Source: Abditibacteriales bacterium
Lineage (GTDB): Bacteria > Armatimonadota > Abditibacteriia > Abditibacteriales > JANWYM01
Direction of reading: 5' to 3'
Assembly: GCA_025055355.1 (NCBI GenBank)
Contig: JANWYM010000121.1
Span: forward strand, 1 to 9,390
Length of the DNA: 9,390 nt
Shown piece after piece: positions 6,539-9,390 of this stretch (position 1 is its first letter; each line of letters starts with the position of its first letter). The position numbers and the translations under genes were made by a program. Below the pieces are notes generated by a model. The model was not told the origin of the DNA. It saw only the letters and a program-made list of their open reading frames with translations, and did no database searches.

Positions 6539-6629
6539 ACCACAGGACTACAGGACCCCAGGACCGCAGAACCACGGGACCACGGGACTACAAGAGTCCT
6601 GTGGTCCGTGGTCCTGTGGTCCTGTAGTC
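6539..6629. repeat. Inverted array of 8-nt ACCACRGG-type units
   Basis: The left arm is seven consecutive 8-nt units from 6539: ACCACAGG, ACTACAGG, ACCCCAGG, ACCGCAGA, ACCACGGG, ACCACGGG and ACTACAAG. The right arm from 6596 is made of the complementary units GTCCTGTG, GTCCGTG (one base short), GTCCTGTG and GTCCTGTA, ending in GTC. The arms can pair over most of their length with scattered mismatches. The element begins 6 nt after the stop of the split gene and ends 46 nt before the ATG at 6676. It has no coding character on either strand. Confidence 0.85.
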
Positions 6630-6675
6630 ATCTGTCGGCACTTTTCATTCATTGGCAGAAAATGGAGGTGTGATA

Positions 6676-7560
6676 ATGGAAGATTCTCTGAGCAGACGGG
6701 AGTTTTTAGAGGCGTCGGCGGGTGTCGCCGTCGGCGCGGGACTGGTGGCAACGCAGGTGGCAGCATCAGCGCAGGAGTCAAAATCGCCGCTGAAAAAAGC
6801 CCTCATCTTCTCCATGCTCCCGCGTGACCTCAGTATGGAGGGCAAGTTTCAGTTGGCGAAAGCAGTGGGCTTCGACGGCGTAGAGATTGCGCCCGTGGAC
6901 GAAGCGCAGGCGCAAGCGATGCGCGCGGCAGCGGAGAAGGCGGGGGTGAGGATTCATTCCATCATCTTCGGTGGCTGGCACGCGCCGCTATCGAGCGCAG
7001 ACGCGACGGTGATTGAGCGCGGGCTGCGTGACATGCAGAGCGCGTTGCGCTGCGCGAAGACGGTGGGCGCGGACGTGGTGCTGCTCGTGCCGGCTGTAGT
7101 CAACGAGAGCACGCGCTACGTGGAGGCTTATGAACGCTCGCAGAAACACATCCGCACGCTCATCCCCTTAGCGCAGGAGTTGGGTGTGGTCATCGCGGTG
7201 GAGAACGTCTGGAACAAGTTTCTGCTCAGTCCGATTGAATTTGCCCGCTACGTAGACGAGTTTGAAAGCCCGTTTGTCCGCGCCTACTTCGACGTGGGCA
7301 ACGTCGTTCTCTTCGGCTTCCCGCAGGACTGGATTCGCACACTCGGCAAGCGCATCGTGAAAGTTCACCTGAAAGACTTCAAGCAGCAGAGCAATCAGTT
7401 TGTCGCCCTGCGCGAAGGCGACGTCAACTGGAAAGAGGTACGTCGCGCGCTGGATGAGATCGGCTACGCGGACTTCCTCACTACGGAGTTGCCGGGCGGT
7501 GATGAGGCGTATTTGCGCGACGTGAGCGCGCGGGTGGACAAGATTATAGCGGGAGAGTAA
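6676..7560 (+). CDS. Tat-exported sugar phosphate isomerase/epimerase-like TIM barrel
   Basis: A 294-residue protein of the xylose isomerase-like TIM barrel family (AP endonuclease family 2 fold), which includes sugar epimerases and hydroxypyruvate-isomerase-like enzymes acting on sugars or sugar phosphates through a divalent metal. The N-terminus has a twin-arginine signal (SRREFLEASAG with Arg7-Arg8, then a hydrophobic stretch, likely cut after AASA), so the protein probably acts outside the cytoplasmic membrane. The expected metal ligands are in order: E176 (VIAVENVW), D206 (AYFDVGN), H231 (KVHLKDF) and E271 (TTELPGG). GFDGVEI at 65-71 is the typical second-strand motif. The ATG at 6676 is chosen because GGAGG lies about 7 nt upstream and the Tat motif then begins at residue 6. 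The family predicts the chemistry; the substrate is not predictable. It lies between secreted binding and NAD(P)-protein genes, which suggests carbohydrate catabolism. Confidence 0.88.
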   Translation: MEDSLSRREFLEASAGVAVGAGLVATQVAASAQESKSPLKKALIFSMLPRDLSMEGKFQLAKAVGFDGVEIAPVDEAQAQAMRAAAEKAGVRIHSIIFGGWHAPLSSADATVIERGLRDMQSALRCAKTVGADVVLLVPAVVNESTRYVEAYERSQKHIRTLIPLAQELGVVIAVENVWNKFLLSPIEFARYVDEFESPFVRAYFDVGNVVLFGFPQDWIRTLGKRIVKVHLKDFKQQSNQFVALREGDVNWKEVRRALDEIGYADFLTTELPGGDEAYLRDVSARVDKIIAGE

Positions 7561-7565
7561 GTTTC

Positions 7566-7665
7566 CTGCCAACGGAGGACTCCAGGACCACGGGACCACA
7601 GAACCACGCTGCCACGAGAGTCCTGTGGTCTGTGGTCCCGTAGTCCCGTGGTCCTCCGTTGGCAG
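7566..7665. repeat. 100-bp palindromic element with perfect 15-bp ends and 8-nt internal units
   Basis: CTGCCAACGGAGGAC (7566-7580) and GTCCTCCGTTGGCAG (7651-7665) are perfect inverted repeats. Inside, the left arm reads in 8-nt units (ACCACGGG, ACCACAGA, ACCACGCT, GCCACGAG) and the right arm in complementary ones (TCCTGTGG, TCTGTGG, TCCCGTAG, TCCCGTGG). The element fills almost the whole 113-nt gap between the isomerase stop and the ATG at 7674. It starts 6 nt after the stop and ends 8 nt before the start, so any ribosome binding site must lie in or right beside its terminal repeat. Confidence 0.88.
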
Positions 7666-7673
7666 AAGCAGCA

Positions 7674-8606
7674 ATGGAACACGCCGAACTTAACGTTGTC
7701 ACTGGCGCCTTCGGCTACACGGGCAAGTATATCACGCGGCGGTTGCTGGCGATGGGGAAGAGAGTGGTCAACCTCACGGGGCATCCGCATCGTCCGAACC
7801 CGTTCGGGGAACAGGTCAGCGTCGCGTTGTTCAACTTCGACGCGCCCGACAAACTCACGGAAAGTCTGCGCGGGGCGACGACGCTTTACAACACCTACTG
7901 GGTGCGGTTCACGCATGGGCAGGCTTCGTATGACCAAGCGATAGAGAACACGAAAACCCTCATCCGCGCCGCTGAGGACGCCGGCGTGAAGCGACTGGTT
8001 CACGTCAGCATCGCCAATCCCTCGAGGGATTCGCCCTTGCCGTATTATCGGGGGAAAGCCCTGCTGGAAGAGTTCATTATGCAGTCCAAACTTTCCTACG
8101 CCATCCTGCGCCCGACGGTCATCTTCGGTAGAGAGGACATTCTCATCAACAATATCGCGTGGCTGCTGCGGAAGTTCCCACTGTTCGCGGTGCCGGGCGA
8201 TGGCAGTTACAAAATGCAACCGATTTACGTGGAGGACGTGGCGGAACTCGCTGTCCACGCCGCACAGCAATCGGATAACGTTGTGATTGATGCCGTCGGA
8301 CCGGAGATTTTCACCTTTGACGAATGGGTGCGACTGATCGCCGAAAAAGTCCACAGCAGCGCGCACATCGTTCACGTCAATCCGAAGTTAGCGTTCTGGT
8401 TGAGCAGCATCATTGGTTGGTTCGTGCGCGACGTGGTCATCACGAAGGAGGAGATTGAAGGCCTGATGGCAAACCTGCTCGTGACCGACAGCGCGCCGAC
8501 GGGCAAGATACGGTTAAGTGATTGGTTGACGGAGAATGCGGAGAGCGTCGGGGCACGGTATGCGTCGGAGTTGGGAAGGCATTACGACCTGTCAACGAAT
8601 CGGTAA
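7674..8606 (+). CDS. Atypical SDR-family NAD(P)-binding protein (NmrA/NDUFA9-like)
   Basis: A 310-residue protein with an intact Rossmann fold. It has TGAFGYTG (10-17), matching TGxxGxxG, ALFNFDAPDKL (51-61) with the acidic strand end typical of this group, ATTLYNTYW (68-76), VKRLVHVSIANPS (105-117), YYRGK (124-128), matching YxxxK, AILRPTVIFG (143-152) and YVEDVAELAV. Overall it resembles the atypical SDR group that includes NmrA-like regulators and complex I NDUFA9-like proteins; the substrate is unknown. The ATG at 7674 is preferred over a TTG at 7659 that lies inside the terminal repeat of the preceding element. No good Shine-Dalgarno sequence precedes it. The last six residues (DLSTNR) and the stop lie within the first 76-bp repeat copy, so the C-terminus has been supplied or remodelled by the repeat. 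Confidence 0.85.
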   Translation: MEHAELNVVTGAFGYTGKYITRRLLAMGKRVVNLTGHPHRPNPFGEQVSVALFNFDAPDKLTESLRGATTLYNTYWVRFTHGQASYDQAIENTKTLIRAAEDAGVKRLVHVSIANPSRDSPLPYYRGKALLEEFIMQSKLSYAILRPTVIFGREDILINNIAWLLRKFPLFAVPGDGSYKMQPIYVEDVAELAVHAAQQSDNVVIDAVGPEIFTFDEWVRLIAEKVHSSAHIVHVNPKLAFWLSSIIGWFVRDVVITKEEIEGLMANLLVTDSAPTGKIRLSDWLTENAESVGARYASELGRHYDLSTNR

Positions 8607-8824
8607 CGAATAAACGAATGATGAGGTGGCAGCCGCTGAGTCATTCGTTGATCGAGAGAATGACCTGTCAACGAATTGGTCATGAATGACCGAATGATGA
8701 GGTGGCAGCCGCTGAGTCATTCGTTGATCGAGAGAATGACCTGTCAACGAATAGGAATGAATGAACGGTCGATGGAGCGTTTGCCATCTCCCCATTCGTT
8801 AATTCGTTACCTATTCGTTGACAG
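8586..8824. repeat. Tandem 76-bp repeats with palindromic arms, upstream of the GxxExxY gene
   Basis: Two near-identical 76-bp copies start at 8586 and 8662 (each beginning GACCTGTCAACGAAT). A third starts at 8738 and diverges in its centre. In the first two, CGAATGATGAGGTGGCAGCC followed by GCTGAGTCATTCGTTGATCG is shared exactly; they differ mainly in a short stretch after the start. Each copy can fold: TCAACGAAT pairs with ATTCGTTGA, and CGAATGA with TCATTCG. The third copy has perfect 15-bp ends, CTGTCAACGAATAGG (8741-8755) and CCTATTCGTTGACAG (8810-8824). Its right arm contains ATTCGTTA and similar 8-nt units. The array starts inside the last codons of the preceding gene and ends 28 nt before the ATG at 8853. 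Confidence 0.92.
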
Positions 8825-8852
8825 AAAAACAATCATACCACGGAGGATTCCA

Positions 8853-9296
8853 ATGTCTCTCGTCACAAACGCCCCTTATCACGACCTCTGCTACAAAATC
8901 ATCGGAGCGGCGATGGATGTTCACAATGAACTCGGTCCAGGGCACAAAGAGTCTTTTTATCAGCGCGCCCTGTCACGGCGGTTACAGGAGTTGGGGATTG
9001 CCTTCGTTGAGGAGCAACCTGTGGTTATCTCATTTCAGGGCATAGAGTTAGGTCTGCTCTACCTTGATCATCTCGTAGAAGACGCTATCATCATTGAAGA
9101 AAAAGCCTTCCCTCACATGCTAACTGATGAGGAAATCGCGCAAGTCATCACTTATCTCGCTGCTACTGGCAAACCCGTCGGGTTACTTTTCAATTTCGGA
9201 CGCAAGCGACTCGAATACAAGCGTATTTTCCCGCCGAAGAAGTTAGCAGGTTGGGAGAAGCGTATACAACGGTATCTGTGGAAGCCGAAGCAGTAA
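8853..9296 (+). CDS. GxxExxY family protein (PD-(D/E)XK nuclease-like)
   Basis: A 147-residue protein of the GxxExxY family, a compact nuclease-like fold of unknown biological role that is often present in many copies per genome. The name motif is G30-HK-E33-SF-Y36, preceded by the usual VHNELGPG. Nuclease-type residues are D72 in YLDHLVED and E82-E-K84 in IIIEEKAF, matching the D...ExK core; Q97 in QVITYLA and the C-terminal VGLLFNFG and RIFPPKK are also typical. The ATG at 8853 is preceded by CGGAGG at about 7-8 nt, so the longer frame open from 8676 through the repeats is not used. By eye it is more AT-rich than its neighbours, and it is bracketed by copies of one repeat, both consistent with horizontal arrival. 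Whether it acts on DNA is not shown by the sequence. Confidence 0.93.
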   Translation: MSLVTNAPYHDLCYKIIGAAMDVHNELGPGHKESFYQRALSRRLQELGIAFVEEQPVVISFQGIELGLLYLDHLVEDAIIIEEKAFPHMLTDEEIAQVITYLAATGKPVGLLFNFGRKRLEYKRIFPPKKLAGWEKRIQRYLWKPKQ

Positions 9297-9305
9297 TGGG
9301 TTTCT

Positions 9306-9390
9306 CCTCTCAATGAATAGATAACAAACTGACGAATGAGCAGGTGACAGCCGCAGGAGGGCATTCGTTGACAAAGCAAATACCTTGTCA
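9306..9390. repeat. Diverged copy of the 76-bp repeat, downstream of the GxxExxY gene
   Basis: From CCTCTCAATGAAT at 9306 the sequence follows the 76-bp repeat found upstream at 8586-8737. GAATAGATAAC matches GAATCGGTAAC, GACGAATGAGCAGGTGACAG matches AACGAATGATGAGGTGGCAG, CCGC is followed by CATTCGTTGA, and the copy ends in ACCTTGTCA against ACCTGTCA. The final bases of the window therefore look like the start of a further copy. The copy is clearly related but more diverged than the two upstream copies are from each other. Confidence 0.8.

Noticed and set aside
7464..8375. A 303-codon open frame on the minus strand opposite the SDR and isomerase genes
   Set aside because: It crosses the palindromic element, has no recognisable protein pattern, and the plus-strand genes have intact catalytic motifs; it reflects codon bias of the real genes.
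8818..8823. TTGACA as a -35 element before the GxxExxY gene
   Set aside because: It is the end of the repeat's inverted arm, and no -10-like hexamer lies at the right distance.
8586..8824. CRISPR array
   Set aside because: The 76-bp copies are contiguous and nearly identical throughout, with no unique spacers, and no cas genes are in the window.
8676..8852. Upstream extension of the GxxExxY protein through the repeats
   Set aside because: The ATG at 8853 has a good ribosome binding site and matches the usual start of the family; the extension is a translated repeat.

Overview
The window looks like chromosomal sequence from a GC-rich, poorly characterised bacterium. Three things point to an Armatimonadota-like (Fervidibacter-type) or similar lineage: a very long membrane protein of the DUF6785/DUF6784 type, a Tat-exported xylose-isomerase-like TIM barrel, and a small protein whose N-terminus is a mutated copy of the pilin leader common in such genomes. 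This assignment is inference from protein character; no rRNA or tRNA gene is visible.

Layout. Positions 1-1170 (minus strand) hold an unusual ECF-type sigma factor. Its stop overlaps the start of a further minus-strand gene that leaves the window, a possible anti-sigma partner. Positions 1186-1540 are non-coding, with a minus-strand terminator-like hairpin and a second hairpin just before the next gene. A small helical unknown (1541-2044, plus) meets, tail to tail and overlapping, a pilin-like small membrane protein (1906-2133, minus). Positions 2134-2626 are non-coding and contain palindromes and a 10-nt tandem repeat. Next come a degenerate NAD-epimerase-like protein (2627-3313), a structured 195-nt gap, and a polytopic membrane protein (3509-5524). 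A secreted, probably carbohydrate-binding protein (5756-6532) is split by an in-frame TAG. It is followed by a Tat-signal sugar isomerase/epimerase-like TIM barrel (6676-7560), an intact atypical SDR protein (7674-8606) and a GxxExxY family protein (8853-9296).

The genes from 2627 to 8606 are all on the plus strand and suggest carbohydrate uptake and modification: membrane protein, secreted binding protein, exported isomerase and NAD(P)-binding proteins. Gaps of about 70-250 nt and hairpins between them argue against one tight operon.

The most interesting signal is not a protein. Almost every plus-strand gene is preceded, within about 8-50 nt, by a palindromic or tandem element built from short units, most often 8 nt long. 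The unit differs from locus to locus (ACCACRGG-type at 6539 and 7579, CGATAACA at 5724, TAACGAAT/ATTCGTTA around 8590-8820, GTTGGCAC-type at 5597). The arms carry reverse-complementary units, so each element can fold into a long hairpin. Two elements share terminal inverted repeats of the form CTGYCAACGRA. A 76-bp version of this architecture is tandemly repeated upstream of the GxxExxY gene and recurs downstream of it, bracketing that gene.
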